From the NCBI GenBank assembly GCA_029240815.1, contig JARDZO010000050.1:1-24084 (forward strand): a DNA stretch of 24,084 bases, in the 5' to 3' direction. Numbering within the stretch: position 1 is the first letter of the stretch; each line of letters opens with the position of its first letter. The notes beneath the pieces are model-generated. The model was not told the DNA's origin and searched no databases. It saw only the letters and a list, made by a program, of their open reading frames with translations. The stretch comes from Brevibacillus sp. (GTDB lineage Bacteria > Bacillota > Bacilli > Brevibacillales > Brevibacillaceae). Position numbers and translations under genes: made by a program. This document shows positions 13,896-21,608 of this stretch, piece by piece.

Positions 13896-15305
13896 TTATC
13901 CTTTGATTCCGAGCTTGCGCAGCCGGTATTGGAGACTTTGTCGGCTGATCTGCAGCTCTTTGGCAGCACGTGAAATGTTTCCATTGTATTTGTCCACGAC
14001 ATGGTGAATGTACGAGGTCTCGAATTCCTGCATCGTTTCCTTTAATGGTTTACCTTCATCCGGGAACGGAAGAAACGGCTGTGGCTGCTGCTCTGCCATA
14101 ATGGCAGCCGCTGGAGCACGGCGTAAAAAATGCAGGGGCAGATGTTCGTAACCGATGATCGTCTCATCAATCATCAGGTTCATTGCCCCTTCAATGAGAT
14201 GCTGGAGCTCGCGTACATTACCTGGCCAATCATGCTCGTTGAAAAAGCTGTGGACTTCATCGCTGACCCCAACGACATCCATTTGAAAGAGCTGATTGTA
14301 TTTTTCAATGAAGTGTCTCACCAGTACCGGGATATCCTCCTTGCGTTCACGAAGCGGAGGAATAAACAGGGTGACTACGCCTAGTCGATAGTACAAGTCC
14401 TTTCGCAGATGCTGATTCGCGATAGCCTCGACGGGATCTTCATTAATGGCGGCGACGATCCGTACATCGATCGACCGATCCTTGGTATCTCCAATCCTGC
14501 GAATGGACTTCTCCTGCAAAGCGCGCAACAATTTTGCCTGCAGAGGCATACTAAGCGAGTTGATTTCATCGAGAAAAAGCGTGCCGCCCTCCGCTTGCTC
14601 AAACAATCCGGGTCGCTCGATCGCGCCGGTGAAGGCACCACGGGCAGTTCCGAACAAGAGTCCTTCAATCAGGCTGTCGGGCAGGGCTGCGCAGTTTTGA
14701 GAAATAAGTGGACCTGATGCTCGCAGACTAGCATTGTGAATGCTTTGTACAAACAACTCTTTGCCGGCTCCGGTTTCTCCTACTACGAGGACGGAGGAAG
14801 AGGTACGTGCTGCGCGTTTGGCGTTCTCGATCACGTCTAGAATCGGTCCACTGCGTCCGATGATCTGATCAAAGGTGTAGCGTGATCCGTTTTTCTCCAA
14901 TAAATTTTCACGAATCAGCCGTTCCATTTTGGTGACGTCATCGGCGATCTCCATAGCGCCGACGATTTGGCCATTTTCCACGATTGGATAGGTGTTGTTT
15001 ATGGTAGTAATTTCTTTTTGCTTGTCATTGAAATACGTTTGTCGGGTATTGCGTATGCTTTTTCCTGTTCGCAGGCAAGTAAGCAGCGTGCTTTCCTGAC
15101 CGGTAGGAAATTGAAAAACCTCAGATAAAGGTTTGTGTAAAACGTCCTGCTGCGTCATGGACTCGAGTTCCGTCATTTTCAGGTTGTAGACGATCGTTGT
15201 GCCATGCGAGTCAATAACATGTACACCCTCATTCATTCTGTCCAATATTTGTTCGTAGATGCGTAGAAACGTGTCGAGTGAAGAATGTTGCATGGAAGAC
15301 GACAC
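13896..15305 (-). CDS. rocR: Sigma-54-dependent activator RocR
   Basis: Encodes a 469-aa enhancer-binding protein that activates SigL promoters of arginine catabolism genes in response to ornithine or citrulline. Domains are an N-terminal PAS sensor (about 15-125, GVHVIDSHGTTIVYN), a central AAA+ ATPase with Walker A GETGAGKE (176-183), the sigma-54 contact loop GAFTGA (223-228) and Walker B GTLFLDE (241-247), and a Fis-type HTH at the end (NISRAAKELQISRQSLQYRL). Architecture and sequence follow Bacillus RocR. The start is uncertain: a GTG at 15305 has a weak GGTGA site, while the internal ATG at 15293 has none. It is divergent from rocD, and its predicted promoter overlaps a RocR site. Confidence 0.92.
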   Translation of the reverse strand: MSSSMQHSSLDTFLRIYEQILDRMNEGVHVIDSHGTTIVYNLKMTELESMTQQDVLHKPLSEVFQFPTGQESTLLTCLRTGKSIRNTRQTYFNDKQKEITTINNTYPIVENGQIVGAMEIADDVTKMERLIRENLLEKNGSRYTFDQIIGRSGPILDVIENAKRAARTSSSVLVVGETGAGKELFVQSIHNASLRASGPLISQNCAALPDSLIEGLLFGTARGAFTGAIERPGLFEQAEGGTLFLDEINSLSMPLQAKLLRALQEKSIRRIGDTKDRSIDVRIVAAINEDPVEAIANQHLRKDLYYRLGVVTLFIPPLRERKEDIPVLVRHFIEKYNQLFQMDVVGVSDEVHSFFNEHDWPGNVRELQHLIEGAMNLMIDETIIGYEHLPLHFLRRAPAAAIMAEQQPQPFLPFPDEGKPLKETMQEFETSYIHHVVDKYNGNISRAAKELQISRQSLQYRLRKLGIKG

Positions 15306-15335
15306 AGTAATTCACCAGCCTTTCCTCATGAAAGT

Positions 15336-15364
15336 ATCATATCACAGGAAGCAGAAGGTGCAAA
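15336..15364 (-). promoter_or_regulatory. Predicted SigA promoter of rocR
   Basis: On the minus strand, TTTGCA (plus 15359-15364) and TATGAT (plus 15336-15341) are 17 nt apart. The -35 lies inside the left arm of the upstream RocR-like site, so binding there would compete with RNA polymerase. Confidence 0.5.
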
Positions 15365-15375
15365 ATGTTTATGCA
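15359..15375. promoter_or_regulatory. RocR-like site, distal (imperfect)
   Basis: TGCAAAATGTTTATGCA is a 17-bp near-palindrome with 6 of 8 arm positions complementary. Its centre is 41 bp (about four helical turns) from the perfect site downstream. Confidence 0.6.
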
Positions 15376-15399
15376 GGTGCAGAAAATGGCGAAACAATA

Positions 15400-15416
15400 C
15401 GCAAAATTATTTTGCG
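15400..15416. promoter_or_regulatory. RocR-like site, proximal (perfect palindrome)
   Basis: CGCAAAATTATTTTGCG is a perfect 8+1+8 palindrome of the form expected for RocR upstream activating sites. It lies about 75 bp before the predicted rocD transcription start. Confidence 0.75.
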
Positions 15417-15455
15417 GGTAGCTTTCGTTTTTTGCATCTTTCTTGGCATATTTCT

Positions 15456-15472
15456 TTGGCATCAATCTTGCT
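15456..15472 (+). promoter_or_regulatory. SigL (sigma-54) promoter of rocD
   Basis: TTGGCATCAATCTTGCT matches the -24/-12 consensus, with GG and GC separated by exactly 10 nt. Transcription should start near 15,483, about 29 nt before the rocD ATG. Confidence 0.88.
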
Positions 15473-15511
15473 TAGTAATAATTGCAAGTGAAATTGAAGG
15501 AGGTCGTCAAC

Positions 15512-16723
15512 ATGGAACAAACAAAAAAGGTAATTGACCAGACTGAAAAATACGGTGCGCATAACTACCATCCGCTTCCGATCGTAATCTCCAAGGCAGA
15601 AGGCGTATGGGTAGAAGATCCAGAAGGCAACAAATACTTGGATATGCTGAGTGCCTACTCTGCACTGAACCAAGGCCATCGTCACCCGCGCATCATCAAA
15701 GCTCTCAAGGATCAGGCAGACAAGGTAACCCTGACTTCCCGTGCTTTCTACAATGACCAGCTGGGTGAATTCTACGAAAAATTGTCCGCACTGACTGGCA
15801 AAGAAATGATCTTGCCAATGAATACAGGCGCAGAGGCAGTTGAGACAGCACTCAAGGCAGTTCGCCGCTGGGCATATGATGTGAAGAAAGTTGCAGAAAA
15901 CCAAGCAGAAATCATCGTCTGTGAAGGTAACTTCCACGGCCGTACCGTAACGATTACTTCTTTCTCTTCGGCTGAAGAGTACAGACGTGGTTTTGGACCG
16001 TTCACCCCAGGCTTCAAGATCATCCCTTATGGCGACATCGAGGCGCTGAAACAGGCGATCACGCCGAATACGGCAGCATTCATGCTGGAGCCTATTCAAG
16101 GCGAAGCGGGAATCATCATTCCACCAGAAGGCTTCCTGAAACAAGCGTATGAAATTTGTAAAGAAAACAACGTGCTCCTGGTCAGCGATGAAATCCAAAC
16201 GGGCTTTGGTCGTACCGGAAAGCTGTTTGCAAGTGATTGGGAAGGAGTAAAACCAGATATGTACATCATGGGGAAAGCTCTCGGTGGTGGCGTATTCCCG
16301 ATCTCTGCAGTAGCAGCAGACAAGGAAATCCTGAGCGTATTTGAACCAGGCTCTCATGGTTCGACTTTTGGCGGCAATCCGCTCGGTTGCGCAGTCGCAG
16401 TCGCAGCAATGGATGTTCTGGCAGACGAACAACTGGTACAGCGTTCCCTCGAAATGGGCGCTTATTTCGTGGAGAAGCTCAAAGAGATCAACAACCCACT
16501 GATTCAAGAAATCCGTGGTCGTGGTTTGTTCATCGGACTCGAGCTGAAAACAGCTGCCCGTCCTTATTGCGAGCAACTGAAAGAGCTAGGCCTGCTCTGC
16601 AAGGAAACCCATGAGACAACGATTCGCTTTGCACCGCCGCTCGTCATTTCCAAGGAAGATCTGGATTGGGCGATTGCAAAAATCAAGCAAGTACTGCATG
16701 TGACAGAAACAGCAAACGCGTAA
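15512..16723 (+). CDS. rocD: Ornithine aminotransferase
   Basis: Encodes a 403-aa PLP-dependent enzyme that converts ornithine and 2-oxoglutarate to glutamate semialdehyde and glutamate, the second step of the arginase route. The class III aminotransferase features are present: [27 protein letters not shown], Asp226 in [12 protein letters not shown] for the pyridine nitrogen, and Lys255 in [14 protein letters not shown] for the Schiff base. Length matches bacterial RocD (about 401 aa). The ATG at 15512 has AAGGAGG 8 nt upstream. A SigL promoter and two RocR-like sites precede it. Unlike the rocDEF order in Bacillus subtilis, rocD here stands alone, divergent from rocR, and ends in a terminator. 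Confidence 0.95.
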   Translation: MEQTKKVIDQTEKYGAHNYHPLPIVISKAEGVWVEDPEGNKYLDMLSAYSALNQGHRHPRIIKALKDQADKVTLTSRAFYNDQLGEFYEKLSALTGKEMILPMNTGAEAVETALKAVRRWAYDVKKVAENQAEIIVCEGNFHGRTVTITSFSSAEEYRRGFGPFTPGFKIIPYGDIEALKQAITPNTAAFMLEPIQGEAGIIIPPEGFLKQAYEICKENNVLLVSDEIQTGFGRTGKLFASDWEGVKPDMYIMGKALGGGVFPISAVAADKEILSVFEPGSHGSTFGGNPLGCAVAVAAMDVLADEQLVQRSLEMGAYFVEKLKEINNPLIQEIRGRGLFIGLELKTAARPYCEQLKELGLLCKETHETTIRFAPPLVISKEDLDWAIAKIKQVLHVTETANA

Positions 16724-16738
16724 AAATTCGATAGAAAC

Positions 16739-16769
16739 AAAAAGGCTATCCTTGATGGGATAGCTTTTT
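16739..16769 (+). terminator. Terminator of rocD
   Basis: AAAAAG plus CTATCC (16739-16751) pairs with GGATAG plus CTTTTT (16758-16769), with one bulged G, and ends in a T-run. Confidence 0.85.
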
Positions 16770-16799
16770 CATTGACAGAAAGGAATTTATAGGTTTTTT

Positions 16800-17411
16800 G
16801 TGCTGTAGTGGGGAGAAGCATGTTTCCGATCTGCGCTCCGGCCTACACCCCGCAAGGAAGGTAGGACTGTCCGCTCCACAAAGCTTCACGGGGAAGCGGT
16901 AAAGTAGTAGCCGCTCTGAAGCGAATACAGAGGTACCGCTTCTGGATCCCGTGAATTCTTTGTTCCGCTGAGCTGGGTTCCGGAGTCGCTGCGCCTGGAA
17001 ACCTGCTTCTCCTGCGAGCTGTTCTGTCTTCTACCTACCTAGTATGAAGAGGTTCGAGGGAGAAAAACCTTATTCTACTATTGCTTGAGCTTCTAAGGGC
17101 GTTGGTTAAACAAGAGAGGAACGAAGTAAACAATTACCTCTGTTCGAAGTGTCACGGGAGCAATTGAATAAGAGAACCAAGCTTTCATTTTTAGGTATTG
17201 TCCAATGAAGGGTTTTTCTCAAAGAAACTCCGGGAGGCTCCTAAGAAAAGGCAGGTGGAAGAACCAAAGCTGGCCGAGGAAAAAGGGGAAATAAGCGGAA
17301 GATCTTTGGAACGCCAACCTAGGCGCAATGGAAAAAACGAAACACGGTCTTAAGCGTCCACCTCTGATTACGCTCCCTGAGACGGCTACTTTGGACGCGG
17401 TTTCGTTTTTT
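16800..17411 (+). ncRNA. Candidate large structured non-coding RNA (about 0.6 kb)
   Basis: No convincing gene lies here, but long complementary arms nest in order. The 5' domain is closed by 16812-16827/16997-17012 (15 of 16 pairs). It encloses 16833-16841/16980-16989 (9 pairs, one bulge), 16842-16846/16861-16865, and a stem of about 22 pairs, 16878-16900/16935-16963, capped by 16914-16918/16928-16932. A hairpin follows at 17027-17050. The middle domain is closed by 17060-17069/17211-17220 (10 pairs) and holds 17102-17107/17175-17180 and 17115-17119/17137-17141. After a purine-rich stretch come 17312-17315/17322-17325 and the closing stem 17332-17343/17400-17411 (12 pairs), which ends in TTTTTT like a terminator and holds 17354-17360/17392-17398. 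The terminator side gives the plus strand. The promoter is unclear: TTGACA at 16772 lacks a good -10. No family is assigned; the size resembles the OLE class. Confidence 0.7.
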
Positions 17412-17578
17412 ACATGTAGCCGGACAGGGATGGTCCTAGTAGGTGTTCCTATGAAGCTGGAGCGTTTTCCCCTTTTTCCTCCCCTCTACTACAGTCTGAC
17501 CAAGTGGAAAAAAGGAAGCGGATGTATTTCCCGCGTATTTCTTAAAATAAGAGAATCTTTCGACAAAAAACGACAACT

Positions 17579-17687
17579 TGTGGATAAACCTGGAAAGTAA
17601 ATCCACATGGAAACATCTTGCTTTTTGTCAGTTACGCACAAATTGCCCACATCTTTTCCACAACTTTTCCACATAGGGTGTGGATAT
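17579..17687. promoter_or_regulatory. DnaA-box cluster upstream of sda
   Basis: Five boxes related to TTATCCACA are seen: TGTGGATAA at 17579-17587 (perfect, minus orientation), AAATCCACA at 17599-17607 (two mismatches), TTTTCCACA at 17654-17662 and again at 17665-17673 (one mismatch each), and TGTGGATAT at 17679-17687 (one mismatch, minus orientation). Two weaker ones (17632-17640 and 17643-17651) lie between. The last strong box is 8 bp from the sda -35. DnaA activates sda in Bacillus subtilis through such boxes. Confidence 0.85.
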
Positions 17688-17695
17688 CAGAACGA

Positions 17696-17724
17696 TTGTT
17701 CGTTATTGTTGCTTCTGATACAAT
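17696..17724 (+). promoter_or_regulatory. SigA promoter of sda
   Basis: TTGTTC (17696-17701) and TACAAT (17719-17724) have a 17-nt spacer. The transcription start is expected near 17,731, about 25 nt before the GTG. Confidence 0.75.
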
Positions 17725-17755
17725 GGGCTCATAAACAAGCTGGAGGTGAGCAAAG

Positions 17756-17893
17756 GTGAAATACTTGAGCGATCAAATGTTGATAGAAGTATATCATCGA
17801 GCTGTCGACCTTCATCTAGATTCTGCTTTTATTGAGTTGCTCCGTTCCGAATTAGACCATCGAGGTATTCGCATCGCACAGGTTAGCGCGTAA
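17756..17893 (+). CDS. sda: Sporulation checkpoint inhibitor Sda
   Basis: Encodes a 45-aa helical-hairpin protein. LSDQMLIEVYHRAVDLHLDS followed by AFIELLRSELDHRGI keeps the Sda pattern LSD-x-x-LIE-x-Y-x-x-A and FIEL-x(3)-E-x(3)-R. Sda binds the dimerisation/phosphotransfer domain of the sporulation kinase KinA and blocks the phosphorelay while replication is under way or stalled. The start is GTG with GGAGGTGAG about 6 nt upstream. The DnaA-box cluster and SigA promoter upstream match the known mode of control in Bacillus subtilis. A terminator follows, so it is monocistronic. It is easily missed because of its size. Confidence 0.92.
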   Translation: MKYLSDQMLIEVYHRAVDLHLDSAFIELLRSELDHRGIRIAQVSA

Positions 17894-17939
17894 GAGCAGA
17901 TGCAGGTTTGGCCACTAGGAGCATATTGTCATAAGAATG

Positions 17940-17976
17940 AAAAGCCATCCCCCGAAAAGTCGGAGGGTGGCTTTTT
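17940..17976. terminator. Bidirectional terminator between sda and the 168-aa gene
   Basis: The stem AAAAGCCATCCCCCGA / TCGGAGGGTGGCTTTT has one mismatch and one wobble, a short AAAG loop and a T-run on the plus strand. It is also positioned to end the minus-strand gene. Confidence 0.82.
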
Positions 17977-17988
17977 CTGTGTAAGGAC

Positions 17989-18495
17989 TTACTTGGAACT
18001 GATGAATTCCATAACAGTAATCCCATCGATGGGGGGTTCCTTTGCGAGCAGTGTCTCAGGCAGATAAAAATAGACCGGTCCCTTTTCGCGAATGGGCTTG
18101 CCGTCTTTTGCAAACTGCAGGATCGCCCGTCTCGCCTCAGTGAGTGGCAGCTCGACTGGATCTTGGTCTTCACGATGTAAACGGACATGAGTGGCTTCTG
18201 GCAATGGCTCAGCAATTGTGATGAATGGGTCTAGACGAATGCCGTAATCCCCTTCCAGTACTTTTCGTTCCTGTGCCAAGGTCTTGCGTTCTGAGGGCGG
18301 CTCGGACCCTTCACGGAGCTCCTTGTCCCATTGTGTACCCGTACCTTGCAAGTATTTGGATTGCTTTTGCTCGGCAGACTCATTCTCCCCGACATATTCG
18401 CGGAGATCGAATTTGCGATCGTCAAAAACCCAGACGGTAGGATCTAACGTTATGGGGAAGGATATCGCCCCTTTAAACACGATAACATCCGACAT
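17989..18495 (-). CDS. Unrecognised 168-aa protein
   Basis: A soluble, charged protein: VIVFKGAISFPITLDPTVWV, FDDRKFDLREYVGE, a Glu/Lys/Gln-rich middle (about 40-80), then FITIAEPLPEATHVRLH and GPVYFYLPETLLAKE. The ATG at 18495 has GGAGG 8 nt upstream, so the start is firm, and a terminator follows the stop. There is no signal peptide or membrane segment. I do not recognise the domain. It stands alone between sda and the amidohydrolase promoter, so context gives no clue. Confidence 0.8.
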   Translation of the reverse strand: MSDVIVFKGAISFPITLDPTVWVFDDRKFDLREYVGENESAEQKQSKYLQGTGTQWDKELREGSEPPSERKTLAQERKVLEGDYGIRLDPFITIAEPLPEATHVRLHREDQDPVELPLTEARRAILQFAKDGKPIREKGPVYFYLPETLLAKEPPIDGITVMEFISSK

Positions 18496-18579
18496 GAAGC
18501 ATACCTCCGTGATCTATCAATCTCAACTCTCATTCTACTGCAAGTTCTCGGAGGACGGCAAACGAATGCAATATAACGA

Positions 18580-18594
18580 AAATTTCAGAAATTA
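18580..18594. promoter_or_regulatory. Candidate CodY box
   Basis: AAATTTCAGAAATTA matches the CodY consensus AATTTTCWGAAAATT at 12 of 15 positions and is centred on the perfect palindrome AATTTC-A-GAAATT. It lies 12 bp upstream of the -35 of the amidohydrolase promoter. Confidence 0.5.
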
Positions 18595-18606
18595 ATCTAA
18601 AAATCA

Positions 18607-18634
18607 TTGACAGGCTATTCAGAGTTTATATAAT
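18607..18634 (+). promoter_or_regulatory. SigA promoter of the amidohydrolase-abgT unit
   Basis: A perfect TTGACA (18607-18612) and a perfect TATAAT (18629-18634) have a 16-nt spacer. The predicted leader is about 90 nt and very A/T-rich. Confidence 0.85.
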
Positions 18635-18732
18635 TATATTAAAATAATCGATCTATTATATAAAGGGAGTGTATAAAACTGCCAATTCATTCATTCGCTA
18701 TTTCTATTTCTATATAGAGGGAGGGTACGGTT

Positions 18733-19923
18733 ATGAATCAAGATTCTATTTCGGAATTACTAGAATCTGTGCGTGAGGATGTGATTCGTTGGCGACGCCA
18801 CTTGCATCAACATCCGGAGTTGTCATTTCAGGAGGAAAAAACAGCTCAATTTGTATATGAGCTACTGCAATCCTTTGGTAATTTGGAACTGTCACGTCCG
18901 ACCACGACCAGCGTCATGGCGAGACTTATCGGGAACAGACCAGGAAAGGTCATTGGGTTGCGGGCGGATATGGATGCGCTGGCTATCACCGAAGAAAATG
19001 ATTTTGAGTTCGCTTCTCAAGTACCTGGTGTCATGCATGCATGTGGACATGACGGGCATACGGCCATGCTCTTGGGTGCGGCAAAGGTACTCTCCCAATT
19101 ACGGGAGCATATCACAGGTGAGGTGCGATTCCTTTTTCAGCATGCGGAAGAGATGCACCCTGGCGGAGCAAAAGAGATGGTCCAAGCTGGTGTGACAGAT
19201 GGTGTAGATCTCATGCTAGGCATCCATCTCATGTCACATCTTCCCATTGGCAAGATGGGGCTGACATATGGGGCAGTCACAGCCAATTCAGACCGATTTG
19301 ATATCACGATCCAGGGTAAGGGAGGGCATGCCTCGACTCCACATTCGTCTGTCGATCCCGTTGCGATTGGCGCACAGGTGATTTCCAATCTGCAACATAT
19401 CGCCTCTCGTAATGCCGACCCATTGGAAAAGCTGGTCATCTCCATTACGAACTTTCATGGGGGGACTGGTGCGTACAATGTCATACCGGATCGAGCGCAG
19501 CTGAGTGGTTCGGTACGGAGCTTTGCTACCGAGGTGAGAGAGCTCGCAGTCACTCAGATGGAACAGATCATCAAAGGGATCACACTCGCGCACGGAGCGA
19601 CGTACAGCTTTGATTATCGTTACGGATACGGCTCGGTCATCAATGACGAAGACGTAACGCGATCGGTCGAGGAGCTTGTTACCGAGGAGTGGGGGGATGA
19701 GGTGCTCCTGCATTTGCCGCCGATGATGGGGGGCGAGGACTTCTCTGCGTTTTCGGATGTCGTACCGAGCTGTTTTCTCCTCTTGGGAGCCGGCAATGAG
19801 GAAAAGGGCATTGTCTATCCTCATCACCATCCGCGTTTTACCGTGGATGAGGACGCCATGCAGGACGGAGTGAAGCTGTTCGTAAAATATATCTGGAAGA
19901 TGGCAACAGGAACATCAGGCTAG
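18733..19923 (+). CDS. M20D-family amidohydrolase (N-acyl-amino-acid hydrolase)
   Basis: Encodes a 396-aa metal-dependent amidohydrolase of peptidase subfamily M20D, which includes hippurate, N-acyl-amino-acid, indole-acetyl-amino-acid and p-aminobenzoyl-glutamate hydrolases. Metal ligands are visible in HACGHDGH (about 101-108), HAEEMHPGG (about 137-145), GIHLM and the C-terminal PHHHPRF. The lid dimerisation domain runs from about 180 to 295 (GKGGHASTPHSSVDP). The ATG has GAGGGAGGG upstream. It is followed 30 bp later by an AbgT-type transporter, the pairing seen with E. coli abgA/abgB-abgT. The exact substrate cannot be read; cytosolic deacylation of an imported N-acyl amino acid is the likely job. 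Confidence 0.92.
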   Translation: MNQDSISELLESVREDVIRWRRHLHQHPELSFQEEKTAQFVYELLQSFGNLELSRPTTTSVMARLIGNRPGKVIGLRADMDALAITEENDFEFASQVPGVMHACGHDGHTAMLLGAAKVLSQLREHITGEVRFLFQHAEEMHPGGAKEMVQAGVTDGVDLMLGIHLMSHLPIGKMGLTYGAVTANSDRFDITIQGKGGHASTPHSSVDPVAIGAQVISNLQHIASRNADPLEKLVISITNFHGGTGAYNVIPDRAQLSGSVRSFATEVRELAVTQMEQIIKGITLAHGATYSFDYRYGYGSVINDEDVTRSVEELVTEEWGDEVLLHLPPMMGGEDFSAFSDVVPSCFLLLGAGNEEKGIVYPHHHPRFTVDEDAMQDGVKLFVKYIWKMATGTSG

Positions 19924-19953
19924 AATGAACTCGTGAGATGGGGGCGATCTAAT

Positions 19954-21483
19954 ATGGCGAATGGCGCAACAGGCCTGGAGACAGATCTGCAAAAACAAAA
20001 AGGAATCTTGAAATGGATTGAAACGGTTGGCAATAAGCTTCCTCATCCGTTTATGCTCTTTATCATTTTGTGTGGCGCATTGATGGTGATTTCAGCGATT
20101 CTCTCTGCAATGAATTTATCAGTCATTCACCCGGGTAAAGGCGAAGCGGTGGCAGTGAAAAGCTTGCTCAGCGTCGAGGGAATTCATTGGATTTTGACCA
20201 GCATGCTGAAAAACTTTGTAGAATTTCCCGCTCTCGGTCTTGTTCTGGCGATGACGTTGGGGATTGGCCTTGCGGAAAAAGTGGGTCTTCTGACGACCGT
20301 CCTGCGCAAAATGATGTCCCGAGTACCCGTTGCAATCGTCAGCTACGCTGTTGTCTTTGTCGGCGTTCTCGGTAACCTCGCCTCAGACGCTGCCATGGTG
20401 ATTATTCCGCCGCTGGGTGGACTGGTCTTTCTGGCCATGGGTCGGCATCCGATCGCAGGGTTTGCTGCGGGGATGGCGGGTGTGTCCTCCGGATTTACAG
20501 CCAACTTGTTCATTGCGGGAACAGATGCCCTTTTGTCCGGTATCAGTACGTCGGTAGCCAAGACGATTGATGCAAATGCGCACGTAACGCCTGTAGACAA
20601 CTGGTTCTTCATGTCTGCCTCTGTGTTTATTCTCGCTTTTATTGGCGGATGGATTACGGATAAGGTGATCGAACCTCGTTTAGGAACCTTTAAAGGGGAT
20701 ACCAGTGTAGAATTCGATGAGCTGTCTCCACAAGAAAACAAAGCGCTGCGCATTACGGGAATTGTCGCGCTGATTTTCATCGCGATTCTAGCTGTACTGG
20801 TGGTACCAGAAGGATCGCTTCTCCGTGATCCCGAAACAGGCGGTTTCCTGACTTCGCCTTTCTTGAAAGGCATTATTCCGATCATTCTTTTGTTCTTCGT
20901 GATCCTTTCGTTCGTATACGGGAAGGTAATGGGACTGATCAAGACATCCAAAGACATGCCGCACTACATGTCTGAAGCGATCAAGGACATGTCCGGCTTT
21001 ATCGTTCTGGCCTTTACGGCTGCCCAATTTATCGCCTTTTTCAACTGGAGCAACATCGGAATTCTGATGGCAGTGAACGGTGCCGATTTCATGAAGAGCA
21101 TCGGGCTGACAGGCCTCCCGATTGTGATCGGATTTACGCTGTTCACAGGGATTTGCAGCCTGTTTATCACAAGTGGTTCCGCACTGTGGGCCATTCTCGC
21201 GCCAGTGTTTATGCCGATGCTGATGCTCCTCGATTACAGTCCTGCATTTATCCAGGTAGCCTATCGGATTGCGGATTCCGCTACGAATACGATTTCTCCG
21301 GTAAATCCATACTTGCCCCTCATTCTGGCCTTCTATCAAAAGTACAACAAGAATGCGGGAATGGGCACGATCTTTGCTACGATGACACCGTACGCGATTG
21401 TGTTCCTGGTGATCTGGATCATTCAGATGTCGCTTTGGTACTTCCTTGATCTGCCGGTAGGACCAGGCGTATATCCTCGCTAA
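19954..21483 (+). CDS. AbgT-family transporter
   Basis: Encodes a 509-aa membrane protein, matching the E. coli AbgT length. Family features include the N-terminal GNKLPHPFMLFIILCGALM, the GNLASDAAMVIIPPLGGLVF re-entrant region (about 140-160), the GMAGVSSGFTANLFIAGTDA segment and SATNTISPVNPYLPLILAFY near the end. The family imports p-aminobenzoyl-glutamate in E. coli, and other members export sulfonamides. The ATG at 19954 has GGGGGC about 8 nt upstream; an earlier in-frame start is less well placed. Pairing with an M20D hydrolase supports import of an N-acyl amino acid. A terminator follows. Confidence 0.93.
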   Translation: MANGATGLETDLQKQKGILKWIETVGNKLPHPFMLFIILCGALMVISAILSAMNLSVIHPGKGEAVAVKSLLSVEGIHWILTSMLKNFVEFPALGLVLAMTLGIGLAEKVGLLTTVLRKMMSRVPVAIVSYAVVFVGVLGNLASDAAMVIIPPLGGLVFLAMGRHPIAGFAAGMAGVSSGFTANLFIAGTDALLSGISTSVAKTIDANAHVTPVDNWFFMSASVFILAFIGGWITDKVIEPRLGTFKGDTSVEFDELSPQENKALRITGIVALIFIAILAVLVVPEGSLLRDPETGGFLTSPFLKGIIPIILLFFVILSFVYGKVMGLIKTSKDMPHYMSEAIKDMSGFIVLAFTAAQFIAFFNWSNIGILMAVNGADFMKSIGLTGLPIVIGFTLFTGICSLFITSGSALWAILAPVFMPMLMLLDYSPAFIQVAYRIADSATNTISPVNPYLPLILAFYQKYNKNAGMGTIFATMTPYAIVFLVIWIIQMSLWYFLDLPVGPGVYPR

Positions 21484-21525
21484 CAGAAAAAAGAGTCGCC
21501 CGATCGGTGCGGCTCTTTTTTTCTG
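21484..21525 (+). terminator. Terminator after the AbgT gene
   Basis: CAGAAAAAAGAGTCGC pairs with GCGGCTCTTTTTTTCTG (one wobble, one extra T) around CCGATCGGT, with the T-run inside the 3' arm. Confidence 0.85.
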
Positions 21526-21608
21526 TTCATACACACTCATTCTTGGACAACGATCAAAAAAGCGTATATTCTGAAAAAGAAGAACTTGACGAAAACGGGG
21601 TGGATCAC

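Noticed and set aside
15407..16576. A 389-codon frame antisense to rocD
   Set aside because: It mirrors a strongly supported gene, is Cys/Phe/His-rich in the way antisense frames are, and has no start signals.
16772..16794. TTGACA with a possible TATAGG as promoter of the large RNA
   Set aside because: The spacing is 11 nt instead of about 17 and no other good -10 follows, so I left the promoter of the RNA unassigned.
16800..17411. Firm assignment of the structured RNA as OLE, RNase P or tmRNA
   Set aside because: RNase P and tmRNA core sequences are not visible. For OLE only the length and complexity agree; the usual associated-protein gene is absent and I cannot run a covariance search.
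17328..17600. A 90-codon plus-strand frame across the end of the RNA candidate
   Set aside because: It crosses a terminator-like hairpin, lacks a ribosome-binding site and has composition unlike the neighbouring genes.
20788..21540. A 250-codon frame antisense to abgT
   Set aside because: It is a shadow of the transporter gene; it runs through the terminator and is full of polar residues arising from antisense hydrophobic codons.
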